A stretch of DNA of 64,000 nt from Hippopus hippopus (taxonomy: Eukaryota > Mollusca > Bivalvia > Cardiida > Cardiidae), in assembly GCA_946811185.2 (NCBI GenBank), contig OX328098.1, positions 38,503,650 to 38,567,649 of the forward strand, read 5' to 3'. A model generated the notes under the pieces. The model did not search any database. It saw only the letters and a list, made by a program, of their open reading frames with translations, and was not told the origin of the DNA. Positions 11,801-26,800 of this stretch are shown here, piece by piece. Every line of letters begins with the position of its first letter. Positions within the stretch are counted from its first letter, which is position 1. The position numbers and the translations under genes were made by a program.

Positions 11801-14800
11801 ACCTGTGGGCACACAGCATAGGATATATGAAATGGTGTGTTTTCGTGAAATATGCTCAGATATTTTTAAAACTTGGCAGTCTGATGCAAATATGTGAATT
11901 TGGACGTGCACAAACTGTTTATTTTATGTCAAATAGTTTCTGAGATAAAACCAGTCTATGAATATCTGGATCACCAGAGCCTAAAACTTAGAGGCTTAGT
12001 CTTATAAAACACTGTAATTCATACAGTTAAGTTTATGATTAAGAAAGTTGTACTTTGTTCTCAAAACATAGGGTACAGCATGACGAAGAGTGCCATAGAA
12101 TCGAAGGGACATGACCCTGAGTTACAATGGGATATCCCAAGATACTATTCCAAATTTGGTAATATTCTACTGAAAAAGGCAAAGATGGAGCAAAATCCTG
12201 GAAGACAGGTAGAATACCTCAATAATGCTTTGGAAAATCTGAACAAAGGTATGATGTTAGACTATATTATTGAACCTCTACAATCAATTTTTGCCAGAAA
12301 TTTACTGAAACAACCTGTTTGTGGGTTTGTCATATTAACTGTTCATATACATCAGTGGATTCATTGAAACTCTACAGACGACAGAAGTATATGAGCCATA
12401 CTGTAGCAAAAGGTGTAGTATGCATCTCCATTTTGCATTATACCGATAAAGTTATCATGTAATTGTGAATCCATAAAATCCATTTTGTCTAACAACAGAC
12501 TGAATCCTTAGGTACACTGATCCTTTGATATACAGAAAATCGATCAGTAGCAAAAGGTTTCAGCCCAGGTCAGCCTGGGTGGACTGCGAAGGCCGACCTG
12601 GGTCAATCCTTTTTGCAGATACATTAAGCCCCTTTTTCACAGAGAATTAATTATATGCCTGTGAAATTTAAAGCCTTTACAGACAGCTACTTGATTGAGC
12701 TCAAATGCACGGTATTTATCTTTAAAAGGATAGAAATCTTCTAGAAAAAAGAAAATTTGATAGTTATTTACAAAAGTATTTTTCCTCAGGGTGGGGGAAA
12801 CAGATGGGAGTGTTTGGTATAGGGTTGAAGTTTCACTGTCATGATGTATCCTGTGGAACACAGTTATCACAAAGTTTTCTACTTATCTTATGTTAGATTT
12901 TTGAGAATAATAACAAGAAATGCTATGTTTGTAAGGCTTGGTTTTATGGCAGGTACCTGGAAGTAAGAGGTATGAATTTAAACACCAATAATCTTCTAGG
13001 TAACATACAAGTATTAAGAGTTTAAGACTGTTGTAATCCTCACTGTTACACACAAGTATGCATGTAAAAAATAATGTTCCTCATTTTAACTCATAGGTAT
13101 CAGTTCAGAATATAATGCTCCTCGATGTAACACAAAGATATTAAGCGTTTAAGACTGTAGTAATCCTCACTGTAACACACAAGTATGTATTTAAAATGTA
13201 ATGTTCCTCATTGTAACACATAGGTACATGTATCAGTTCAGACTATACTGCTTCTCCATGTAGCACATAGGTATGGGTTTTGATTGTACTGTTTCTCACA
13301 GTAACATTCAAGTATAAGCTGTAATAGTCCTTACTGTAACACAAAAGTATGAATTAAGACTGCCATTTCCCATTGTAACAGACAGGTTTGAGTTTGGGCT
13401 TTTATGATCATCACTTAACACACTAGTATGAGTTAAGACTGTAATGTTCATCTGTAGCACACAAGTATGAGTTAAGACTGTAATGTTCTTCTCTGTAAAA
13501 CAAAAGTGTGAACTTAGTCCGTCCAATTCCTCACCGTAGAAAACAGGTATGAATTTAGACTGTAATGTTCACTTGTAACATGTAGGTATCACTTTAGACA
13601 ATAATGATCTTCTAAGACCATAAAGATCTCCTTGTAGCACAGTTTAGACTGTAATATTCCTCACTGTAACACACGAGTATGAATTTAGAGTATGATGATC
13701 CTCATTGTTACCCATAGGTTTGAGTTCAGACTGCAATGTCCGTCAAAGGACACAGGTTTGAGTTTTGACTGTTTGCAACACACAATTTGGAGTAAAGACT
13801 GTAATGTTTCTCACTGTAACACACATAAATGAGTTAAGACTACAATGATTCTCATTGTAATACACGGGCATGAGTTAAGACTGTAATGTTCCTTGTAGAA
13901 CACAGATTTGAGTTTGGATTTTATGTTCATTTTTTATAACACATATGTATCAGTTTAGACTATAAGGACCATCATTGTAACACACAGATCCTCGTAGAAC
14001 ATAGTTACGAGTTTAGACTTTATTTATTTATTTATTTTTTTTTTGTTGTTGTTGTTGTTTTTTTTTTGTTTTAACATACGGGTATGAACTTAGACTGTCA
14101 TATTTCTCGTTTGAACACACAGGTCTGAGTTAAGAATTCAATGTTCCTCATTGCTGTACACAGGTATGAGTTAAGTATGACTGTAATACTCCTCAATGTT
14201 GCACACAGGTCTTAGACTGAAATGTTTTTTCATAATAACACACCGATATGAGTTAAGCAAGCAATGTGCTTAAATGTATCACACAGGTCTGTGTTTAGAC
14301 AGTAGCGTGTCCCATTTTAATGCACAGCTCAGAGTTTGAACAATGTGCCTCATTGTAACATACAGGTCTTCGTTTCGACTGGAATTAAAATCATGAATCA
14401 TAACACATAAATTTGATTTAAGCTTTTCTTGTGTTGTTATAACTTACAGGTATGAGTTTAGACAGAAAACTGAAAATGGATAATTTGGATGATTACTGTG
14501 TTAAACGGAAACTGAAGGCAGATGTGCTGATTGAGAAAGGAGATTATGAACAAGCCTTGAGAGAGGCAGAAGCTGCTTTAGATCAAAGACGGGCCATAAT
14601 TCAACCGCCACATTTTAAATACCTAGAGAGTGTTTACCAAGTTGCAAAAATTTATTTGCTGACTGGAAATAGATACCAGGAGAAAGAAAATACAGGTTCA
14701 AAAAATATACTTTTTATTGCATTTCCACAAAAAGTTACATTTACACTTACATTAGCAGGGTTGCATCTAAGGTGCGGGATTAAGGAAACCCCGCCTCAAA

Positions 14801-17800
14801 ATCTCAACTCCCGCGAAAATGAAATTTATTTGCGGACAAAATCCCGCACTTAAATAAAATAGCCTGCAAAAATCGCATGATTGTGCACACCATAATGGGT
14901 GAAAAGGAGAAAAAACGACTTTGAGGGAACAATTTGGGTCACCGAAGTTGTTCAAAAATGATAAATGGTAGACTGTCAGGTTATTTTGATCAGATCAATA
15001 GACGTTTGTCATCTGTTTTATGCAGACAAATACTCTCAATGCAGGGCTCACGCTGTCGATCGTCAGTTGCACCAAGTGCAACAATTTAGAAAAAAAAAAA
15101 CAGTGTCTCTGAAAATGAAACACCGGTGAATCTACAGGCAACAATTTATGTCTGTACATGATTCTTAAAAGATCTTAATGCCGACATAACTTTCTGAGTA
15201 TGAGGGGAACACATGTCAATGTTTATCACGGCTGAACAAGCTGGCATAACATAAATGAAAAGCAAGATAATGATGTTAATCTTCTGATCAAGTGTAAAAG
15301 GATAGGTTTTGAAGTGACCTGTTATCCTTACTGACAAATTCATGCCATTTCATGCGGAAATACTTATAAAAAAAATTGACTGACATGAAAAATATATCAC
15401 AAAAAAAAAAACGCGAAATCCTATGACACACCAAAATGTCCATTTGACAACATCTGATGAGAGGTAGTTTAGACTCTTTTCAGCTTTGAAAGAGAATTTA
15501 AAGAGTAAGTTTACCTAAATATTTGTATGAAACAACAGGTGGAAGCTAAAATCTCTTTCCAATACTGGGATAAAAACTTCGGGAAATGTATGAAATGAAA
15601 GTATTGATCAACGTAGGATGGGGTAGGGATTAGGTCTTCTTGTCTTACATTGATAGCACTAGACCAGGTGTTGAAGAAGAAGGTACAGGCATTCATACAA
15701 AGAAAGAAGACTAGAATAAAAGAACAGTTTAATGGATGTGACCTTTATTATTTATCCAGAAACAAAAGAAACGATACATTAAGCCGTTACCACACTTTGG
15801 AATCTCAATGAAATTTATGCTGCCTTTTAACACTAAAAGGGGGGCTTACCCTCCTTTTTCTGGAAGCAATGGATGGACAGCCCGCCGCCCCCCCCCCCCT
15901 TTTGAAAATTTCTATATGCAACCCTGCATAAGTCAAGTAAAAGTGACAAAAGTAGAAAATGTTCAGAAAAGGATCATTAGAGTTGAAAAGATCTTAGAAA
16001 AAAGGTATTCTTTCTTGTATTACGCAATCATTCCTATTCACAAAATGTTATAAAAGAATGTCTATGACTGGACTGTTCAAAGTTTGTTTACACTGATATC
16101 TTTGAAGCAGGGTTATATGCAAAACTGCAAAATTTTGATATTCCATATCCGGTTAAGCTTGACTATTAGAATCGGCTTCTCTAGGTATTATCAGTTGTAC
16201 ATTAGTCCTTTATGGAATGCAGAAAGAGAGGTTGATTCAAAATTTCATACTTTGTACACATTAACAATTTGACTCTTCTCCAGCTATCATTGTTTTAAGC
16301 ATTATTTCCCGCTAGATGGCATTCTACAAATACGCATCTATCTAATTTGGGCATTCTGGGTACAGAACCGGACTGCTTTTCAAAACGACAACCGTTACTT
16401 TGAATTTCAAAATAAAATAAACGTTTACTCAATAAAACGCTACCTGGTGCAATTCATTCAGCTATGATCAGCTTGCATGTAACCTATGCACCGGTCATTT
16501 ATTAAAACAGTCCCTACATGCTTGGGTAATAGCTTCGGTATAAGCCCCACTTTTCCCTAGTATATGGGATCGGTGATGCGTCATAGCAGACAGGTCGAAT
16601 CTTCGAAGAATATGACATGCGCAGACAACGTTGTTTTAAGATTTCTAGTATCAGGGTCTCAGATTATGTCGTTAAAAAATCTATGAGAGTATATACACAT
16701 GAAAATCTACTGAGATGCAAAATACCGTTTGAAGATCATTGTGTCCAAAGGACGCAGACAAAAATGAGTCAAAACCTTTAATCAATCCAACTGATCAGTA
16801 ACGAAAGGGATAGAAAAATATGTATTTTTTTTAACTCTTACTGCACAAATTGACCATCGGCATTCCAAATGGTCCACAATATATCTCGACCTGCATATAC
16901 ATATGTACAATAATGTAACTATGCGATTGTAGTTGTATATTCAATGAAGTTGCAATTCTTGAGTGACTAACTACTTTAGATTCAAATAGTGATTCCCAGC
17001 TCACTGACTGTAGGAACCAACTATTGCTGTGCGATGCTGAAGCTGAAGATTGCTTTAAGAAATTACTTGGATTTCTCAGTGTATTTTTCTTTCAGTTTTT
17101 AGCTCACCTGAGCACGAAGTGCTCATGGTGAGCTTTTGTGATCGTACTGTGTCCGGCGTCCGGCGTCCGTCGTCAACTTTTACCTTGTGTACGCTCTAGA
17201 GGCCACATTTTCAATCTGATACTCATGAAACGTGGTCAGAATGTTTGTCTCGATGATATCTCGGACGAGTTCGAAAATGGGTCCCGTCGGGTCAAAAACT
17301 AGGTCACTAGGTCAAATCTTAGAAAAACCTTGTGTACGTTTTAGAGGCCACATTTTCAGTCAGATGCTCAGTAAACTTGGTCAGAATGTTTGTCTTGATA
17401 ATATCTCGGACGAGTTTGAAAATGGGTCATATCAGGTCAAAAACTAGGTCACTAGGTCAAATCTTAGAAAAACCATGTGTACGCTCTAGAGGCCACATTT
17501 TCAGTCCGATACTCATGAAACTTGGTCAGAATGTTTTCCTCGATGATATCTTGGACGAGTTCGAAAATGGGTCATGTTGGGTCAAAAACTAGGTCACTAG
17601 GTCAAATCTTAGAAAAACCATGTGTACGCTCTAGAGGCCACATTTTCAGTCAGATACTCATGGAACTTGGTCAGAATGTTTGTCTCGATGATATCTCGGA
17701 TGAGTTTGAAAATGGGTCCCGTCGGGTCAAAAACTAGGTCACTAGGTCAAATCTTAGAAAAACCTTGTGTACACTCAAGAGGCCACATTTTTAGTCAGAT

Positions 17801-20800
17801 ACTCATGAAACTTGATCAGAATGTTTGCCTTGATGATATCTCGGACGAGTTCGAAAATGGGTCATGTTGGGTCAAAAACAGGTCACTAGGTCAAATCTTA
17901 TAAAAACCTTGTGTACGTTCTAGAGGCCACATTTTCAGTCCGATACTCTTGAAAGTTGGTCAGAATGTTTGTCTTGATGATATCTCAGACTTGTTTGAAA
18001 ATGGGTCATGTCCAGCAAAAATCTAGGTTACTAGGTCTTAGAAAAACCTTGTGTACGCTCTTGAGGCCACATTTACAGTCCAAAACTCTTGAAAATTGGT
18101 CAGAATGTTTGTCTTGATTATATCTCGGTCGAGTTCAAGAGTGGGTCATGTCGGGTCAAAAACTAGGTCACTAGGTCAAATCTTAGAAAAACCTTGTGTA
18201 CGCTCTTGAGGCCACATTTTCAACCCAAAACTCTTGAAAGTTGGTCAGAATGTTTATCTTGATTATATCTCGGTCGAGTTCGAGAATGGGTCATGTCGGG
18301 TCAAAAACTAGGTCACTAGGTCAAATCTGAGAAAAACATTGTGTACGCTCTAGAGGCCACATTTTTAGTCAGATACTCATGAAACTTGGTCAGAATGTTT
18401 GTCTTGATGATAGCTTGAACGAGTTCAAAAATGGGTCATGTCGGATAAAAAACTAGGTCACTAGGTCAAATCTTAGAAAAACTTTGTGTACGCTCTAGAG
18501 GCCGCATTTTCAGTCTGATACTCATGAAACTTGGCCAGAATGTTTGTCTTTATGATATCTTGGATAAGTTTGAAAATGGGTCATGTCAGTCACAAAACTA
18601 GGTCACTAGATCATATCTTAGAAAAACCTTGTGTACGCTCTAGAGGCCACATTTTCAGCCCAAAACTCTTGAAAGTTGGTCAGAATGTTTGTCTTGATGA
18701 TATCTCGGTCGAGTTTGAGAATGGGTCATGTCGGGTAGATTGAAAATGGGTCATGTTTGGTCAAAAGACTCAGGTGAGCTACTTTAGGGCCATCATGGCC
18801 CTCTTGTTTACAGTGAATAACACCACTAGTGATGATATGGTATCATCACAAGTGAAGATATAGTTTTAGAACGTTTGCCTGAGCTACTTTTTGCCTAAAT
18901 TGCTCACAGTCCTCCGTTTTCACTGTCTCTGTTTCAAACATCTATAGTAAACAAAAGCACAGTGAAAAGATTTTTGGTAAAGTCTTACCTTAACCCTTTA
19001 TCAAACAAGCCTGAGTTACAACAACCTTGTGGGAGAAATCTTTTGGAAAGATTGTGGAAAAACGAGAAAATGCTAGTAACCAGCATTTTTTCCTTTGCCA
19101 CAATGTTTTCTTCTATCTTATCATAAAAACCAAAGGTATTTTGTACAATTTTTGTATTTGTATTTTGAAGATGTTTAGAATTTGGGAGATAATTAAACTT
19201 GTCATGTGGAAAGGTTATAAATTGAAAGCGTACAGAACAACTTGTGCTTTTCAATTGGAGGGATAGATGACGTATTTTACCCGCATTTACTCTAAATCCT
19301 CGCGCTTTATATCATCTGATCCGTCATATCTTCCGTCAAAAATGGATACAATATTTGTAGAAAAAGTCCTTTGTACCGTTCTTGAAAGTTATTAGAAACA
19401 CCAAGGGTGAACTGGGAATATGATAAAATGAATGTTGTGTGTGATAGTAAAAATCTGTTACTTGAATGGGGTTTGATGTTATTAAAAAATCGTCTTTTGG
19501 AATCATTTTTCAACTGCATCACACCTTATTCTAGTGACAGATTTATTATATCACACACAACCAGTTGATTATCCGCTATTTCTTGTCAATCACACTTTAT
19601 TTTCTTTTCTTTTCATAGGGTTTTTTATATATTTAACTGACGCTTCATGTGGGCAAAAACGATTTTTCTTCTTCTCATAAGGTTTTTATATCTTTAACTG
19701 ATGTATTGATCAGGTAAATATGTAGTGAATTTTTGTCCGGAGCATAACTCCCAAAGTATAAAAGCTATTGACTTCAAACTACATAGACAGATAAGACATG
19801 TTCAGGACAAGTGCAGTGCACAAGATCCATAACTCTGTCTCCATTGTTTTTGCAGTTGTGGCCGATATAATAAGATCATCTTGAGGACAAGTGCAGTGCA
19901 ATAGAGTCATAACTCTAAGTCCTCAATAGTTTTGGAGTTATTGTCCTTTGTTAATCCAACGCCACGAAGGTCAACGTCCTAGGGATGGGTCTAATGTTTG
20001 AAGCCTGTTTTTCTAGTTGGCAGCGTTCTTGTTTGCGGACTTTGTGTTTGTGGATACATCATCAAGAAATTATAACAGTTTAACCGGTTTTCTTTAAATT
20101 CATCAATGCAACAAAAGATATGGATGGATGGTTTAGTGTTTTTGTCCGTAAACAGTATTTCAGTCATGATTCAATGATGGAAGGGTGATTATAAAATGGT
20201 TAGCGCAAGTGCTGTTTTTACTCTACAAGAATCATACCCAGAACGGGGGCGTCGGGGGATGGGGGGAATATAGCTGTCCTTCAGACTGCCTTCTTGTCCA
20301 TACAGCATTGTTTGTGCGATAATCATTATTATTTCATACTTCTCCATTCATCATTGTTTGTGCCTTTATCACAATTATATCCTAGCTTGTCATACATCAT
20401 TGTTTAAGCATGTCTCATATATTTCCTCTATGTGCTCATGTTTCAAATAAAATCAAGCAACTTTCGCCAATATCACTATCCTTTTATTGTTTTTCATACA
20501 TGATTATGCCCTCATTATTATCCTTTCATTGTTTTCCATAAGTCCTTCAAACTGCCTCCTTGTCCATAAAACATTGTTTTGCCATAATCACTATGATTTC
20601 ATAGTTCTCCATTCATCATTGTGCTTTTATCACAATTATATCCTAGCTTTTCATACATCATTGTTTGAGCAGGGTTATATATTTGCACTATGTGCTCATT
20701 TATTAAATAAAATCAGGCACATTTTGCCAATAACACTATCCTTTCATAGTTTTTCAAACATGATTGCTTATAGTATTATCACTATTAGTTCCTAATTTTC

Positions 20801-23800
20801 TGTATATCATTGTTAGTGCAAATATAACCTATTTACTAGTTTTTATACATAATTGCTTGTGCCATTATGCCTATTAATTCCTAGTTTTCTATACATCATT
20901 GTTTGTGCCAAAGTAATTTTTTTGTAGTTTTTATACATCATCGCTTGTGTCATTATCACTATTATTTCCTAGTTTTCATACATTATGCTTGAGCCTTTGT
21001 CACTTTCATTTTCTGGTTTTTGTCAAGCCCGCTTGCCGTGAGCAAGACAGCTGTCACAACGTCAGTTCGGTGTATGTGTGTCAGTGTGGATTTGTTCAGA
21101 CCAGAACTTCCACAGTTATTGATGGATTTCAATAGAATTTGGAACTATTGTTCTGTATCATGAGGAGAAGTTCCATTTGAAATATTTGTTCAGGTAGGTC
21201 CAAGGTCAAGGTCACACTTCAAGGTCAAATGATAAAATTGTCACAAATGAAGCTTGTCCGGACCAGAACTTCTACATATATAAATGGATTTCAAAAGAAT
21301 TTGGCACAATTGTTCTCCTTTATGAGTAGAAGTGCCATTTGAGAAATTTGTTCAGATAGATCCAAGGTCAAGCACACACTTAAAGGTCAAATAATAAAAT
21401 TGTGAAAATAGAGATTGTCCGAGCTACATTTTCTACATTTATCAATGGATTTAAAAATAATTTTACACAAGTGTTTTCCTTCACCAGTAGAAGTCTCAAT
21501 TGAATTATTTATTCCGTTAAGTCCGAGTTCAAGGTTACATTGAAAGGTCAAATGATATAATTGTCATTAATAGATCATGTCTGAGGTATAAATTCTACAT
21601 TTTGGGTGGATTTAAGAATAATTTGACATAATTATTATCCTTCATGTGTAGATGTGCCATTTAAAATATTTTTTATATATGCCCAAGGTCACACTTTAAA
21701 GTCAAACCATAAAATTATCATGAATAGAATTAGGTTTCTACTTGTTCTTAAATAGGGAATACTCGTATCCTCATGAAAATTTGAAAACAAAGGGATCTGA
21801 AATAAGATAGTTGTCCATTGAGTGACTTGTTACTTTTTTCCCAAGACTAACCGCAGCGTATGAGGTTACTAACTCCCTCATGGCTGACTCGATATGTTGC
21901 CCCTGGGAAATCTTCTTGCTTAACGGTGATTATCTTGTGCCAATTTCACTATTATTCTATGATTTTCCATACATCATTGTTTGTACCATTATCACTTTTC
22001 TTTCATGGTTTTCCATATATCATAGTTTGTGCCATTATCATTAATTCTCATTTTTTTCCCCATACATCCTAGTTTGTGCCATTATCGCTATTCTTTCCTA
22101 GTTTTTCATACATCATAGTTTGTACCCTTATTACTGTTCTTTCATTTTTCCCAGACACCATAGTTTATGACATTATCACTATCCTTTCATAGTTTTCCAT
22201 ACATCATAGTTTGTACCCTTATCATACTCTTTCCTAGTTTTCCATACATTATAGTTTGTGCCATTATCACTATTCTTTCATAATTTTTCATACATCAGTG
22301 TTTGTGCCATTTGCCTCCTCCTTTTCAAGGCTTTCTAACCCTTTTGCACCAAGTAGTGAAACAAGCTAATTTTCTTTTTTACTAGCTTCCTTTCATTATG
22401 ATTTTATATATCACTGGTCCTAGTACTTATAAGCCTATTAGAAATTGTGATGCCTGCACATGATTGATATACTGTTACAAAACAGTGATTAAAGCACAGG
22501 ATTCCAATGAGTTATTCTTTTTATTGAAGAGGAGGCAAGAAAATGTTGGCTGACTGCCAGAGACTATTTCAATGAAATGGAAGAGCACCATCTTGTCAAT
22601 GGAAGTATCCAAGTCGGTCATCCGTTGTTAAACGAGATCAAACGTGACCATTTGGAAGTAAGGCAACGCTATGATGGGGAAAATTCCAAAAGTGTGCAAG
22701 AAGTGGTACAATTTTATCAAGTAAGAAACACAGTTACCAGGTTGGAGATTTATGTGAGCCATGCTCTTGGAAAAAGGGTTTAATGTCATCGCATTATTAT
22801 GGATCCATAAAATCATTTTTGTGTAACAACCGACTGAATCATGTGTTAGAATGGTCCTTGAACATGCAGAAAAATTAACAACAGCAAAAAGTTTCTACCG
22901 GGGTCTGCCTGCACGGTTTTCGCATCCCTACAGGGGTCGATACTTTTTGCAGATACACTAACTTCCTTTTCACAGAGTATATTTCAGATACTTTTGTTTT
23001 GATACATTGCTTAGATGAGAGGAGAAACTTTGACAAAATGCTAAATATCTGTAAATTTTATTGATTTATCTTCGCATTATATTCCAGCAAATTTTTCATC
23101 GCCGAAAATTTTCTATGCTGTTTTCAAAAAGTAAGATCGGTTTTCCACGATGAATGAGATTTATTTTCTATGCTGTGCTTTGAATAGCTCAATTAACGGA
23201 GCATTGATTTTTGATCCTGGAAGCTTAATTCTGTGTACCCTAGCTGTTTTGACTTATTGTGTTGAAACAAGAACAATCTTCCTGACATTTTGTTACTTTA
23301 TATAAACTTTTTCTAAACAGTTTTTGTGGTCAGTCCGACTGTGTTTACAAATTGTCACAACACTTCCTTTGCAATGAGCTTCTATTAATTCAAATAAGAA
23401 TAAAACTAAAAGCATTTGGCAAAAAAAGAAAAAATATCTTTTTTTTATAAATATCTTTTTTATAAATTGGAACAGTTTGGATTCCCATACTACCTTAAGA
23501 CTAAATTTGCCTTTAGGGGCTTTAAGCATGTCTCTTTATGAAACAACAGAATTTTAAACTGTTCCAAATTAAATGCATTTGCACATGAAATATTTGATGT
23601 GACGCAAATGATGGAATATCAGAAATGGAAGAAAACATTGTTGGGTGTCCTTAGAGCACAGGATTATCGGCAAAGGCTGAACAAGGCTGTCTTATTATAT
23701 TGATAGAAATTGGAGAAAGGCAAGTTCAAATCAAAAGCAGATTCTTACTTGAAGTCTTTCCAAGAGATGATGCACACGCCACAAGAATTTTTGAAACAGG

Positions 23801-26800
23801 TGTTTGGATCTGGTGGTAGAGATTTTGGTGAGAAAGACACACGAATGGAGGTATGTTAATTGGAGTAGGTGGCCATTTTCGGTGATCTTAGTGGTTAACT
23901 CTTAACCACACAACAAAAGTTCAGACACTATCAAATTGAGAGCATTTGCAGACAACAGCTTAAATGTAGCTCAAAAGATGACTTCTGTCTCTGATTGGGT
24001 GGAAAACATTGTGGGAAAAAGAGAAAAAATGCCGGTACCCAGCATTTTCTTCTTTTCTCTGCAATGTTTTAAAATGTCTTTTTCGTCGTTAAATCTCAAT
24101 TTTGTTTGGTAAAGGGTTAAGGCAAAGGTTTTCCAGCCCCGTGGTGAGGGGAGGAGTCTTGATTTTGATTGCTTGTAAAACTTGTCATGATGAGTGTGTC
24201 CTCCAGACAGGCAATTTCCTTTCAGGTTTTCATCTCATTACAAGTGTACAAAATTTTTAGTCTTGTCCATGTTGAAAGAATGGCAACTCATTGATGGTGA
24301 CTCAAACTGTGGAAGTCGCCTTTGACAGTTAAATCAACATCGTATGAAAAGAAAAAAAACTTAATCCTCAATCTTTTCTCAACTTTCTTTTCCGGGGTTG
24401 TTAAACACATAATTGTTTTGTAAAGAGTTAGTGTGATTTTGCAACGTTTTGCCACATTACCAGTTATGCACCTCCCCCAGTGAAACAGTTTCTTAAATCT
24501 ACATCAAACGTAAACCCCATAGTCCTCTGTGTTATGTAACTTATTGTGTTGATATATTAGGCATGCTCCGTCAAAAGGGGGCTTAATGGATCTCCGTGAT
24601 CCCTTATACCAAGCAAGTCATCATGTAATTGTGAAACCGTAAAATCCATTTTCTCTGACTATTGACTCAATCATGAGGGACACTAGTGCATGACAAGCAG
24701 AAAATTGATTGGAAGCAAAAAGTTTCGGTCCAGGTTAGCCTATGCGGACAGCGCGGGCTGACCTGGGTCGATACTTGTTGCATATGCATTGGGCCCCTTT
24801 TAACAAAGCATGGCTCATTTCGAAAATTTGTTTCAGGTCTGCATTGGTGAGCCCAGTTAAGTACGAGTGTCCTCTGGGAAAACGAACTTAAGAGCCCCAG
24901 CCTAGTCATGATAAAACCACTGAATCATATTCATGGATAAATGAGCTGTAGTAGTTGAAAACCAAAACATTTTTGAAAAGGACGTAAATCCAATCAAAAC
25001 ATCTTTACAAGCAATTATAAAATTCATATATCGATAGAACTATTTTTGTATAAACTAAAACAGGTATTAGAAAGGCATGCTGGTGAGCAAATAGAACACA
25101 TGGTTGACGGTAGCTATGGTGTTGAAAGACACGATTCTGGGCACGCCTCTTTAGGCTCGGATATTGGTGATTCTATGTCTGAAGAAAGTGGTTCCTTATC
25201 CACACAAATTGAACGTTTGAGACTAGAGAAATCAACGTCACTGGAAGATAGTGTGTTTGAGCAGGGTGGTAAGAAATTAAATCTCTTTTAAAATGACGCA
25301 TGTCATGGGAGTATGTCTGTCATACGTCCATCTGTGCGTGCTTATACTTTTGTTTCTTCTCTAACACTACATAAATGTATCTAATTTTGTCTAAACTTCA
25401 CACAAGTGAACCTGTCCTGTGCTCCTCAGAATGTCTTCAAAGAATGAAAACTGGTTGTTATGACAACAAAACTGAAAAGTGTTAAAAATCTTTATCAATC
25501 TTCTTCTTCAAAATGCCCAGGTAAAATTCTCTGAATTCGCCTAAATTGGCTGAAATTATATCCTTTAGTGGCTCTCTTTCAGATTTCTTGATATAATTTT
25601 GATTTGGCACAGAACATGGCTGCTGTGGGCTTGGTTAAAATACAGGTCACACCGGGCTTTATAAAATAAGCTTTTACACTAAGAATGGGAAATATTTTGC
25701 TTCACTCATGGCGATTACTGTACCGTCTGCCATCTTTAGAGAGAAAGAGCAAGATCACAGTTTGTTGAGTATCGCAAGTTGGGCTGCTTCAAGCGTTTTA
25801 CATGTTCAGTTAGATGTTCTAGAAATGAAGAAGTCATGCGGTGTAACTTGAAGTTTTCATTCTAGGATTGAAAACAATGGTTAAATGAAACATTCTTTGT
25901 TGCCGTAGTATTTTTCTTACTACAACAACAACAAGAACAATATCAACAACAAGAACCCCTCTTTGCAATCAAACACTGACAAAGTTACTTGTGCGTCTGC
26001 TAATTTTACAGTGTCGATCAAAATGAGACTATGATGCTTTCGATGGCGGATGAAGAGTGAAAGCCCAATCAAAAGTGTTTATGTGACGTAGCAGTGTTAA
26101 ACACCATTCGTCATGTTTAATCAAATACACAGTTTAGTGCGAGGCACGGTATCATAGGGTTGCATGTGGTGTTTTTTTTTTGTAACAGACGTATTGTAAG
26201 CACTTAAACGCGACAAAGAATGTTCGAATTCTATATCCGAATATTTAACCGTTTTTAAAATATTTGACTATTCGGTCCCATCCTAATTTCATACTGATTA
26301 TTCAGTACACTTATATGCGTTAATTTAAGTTATCTCCCTTGATGATGAAGCTGCACAGAAACATGTTTGGTATAGTGCATTTAAGCTTTTTACATAAAAA
26401 AAGTTCAGTTTTCAGTGATGTCAAATTATGCTTACGTTCAAATTAGTTGAATATTTAACACCATGTGAGGTTAATATCATTTTGTTTTTTCTTCAAGAAC
26501 TTTATCATCAATGCCATAGAAAAAAAATCTTTTTACAGCTAAGTTTTGGAAATCTTTTTGTCAAAGTGGAATCCTTGTTAGACTTCATTGCTTTTTGATA
26601 TGTACGACACTTAGTAAAACTTGCTTGTATTCACTAACATCATCCTGGTATGTGAAAATATATGACCGTATTAAGAAGCCAGGTCATTTTTTCTATGAAG
26701 TTTTATTGCCATACAGACTTCTTATGGCCTAACGTCTCTGCTGATTCCAATTAAGTACTTGGCACATTAACTTTAAACAACAACAGCAACAACAGGACCA

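Noticed and set aside
13000..14440. CRISPR-like or protein-coding repeat array
   Set aside because: Units are diverged, with many stops in all frames and no unique spacers; it lies in an intron.
17232..17903. Overlapping + strand ORFs with repeated LGQILEKPCVRSRGHIFS peptide
   Set aside because: They are translations of the 145-bp tandem units; the period is not a multiple of three, so the frame shifts between units. Not a repeat protein.
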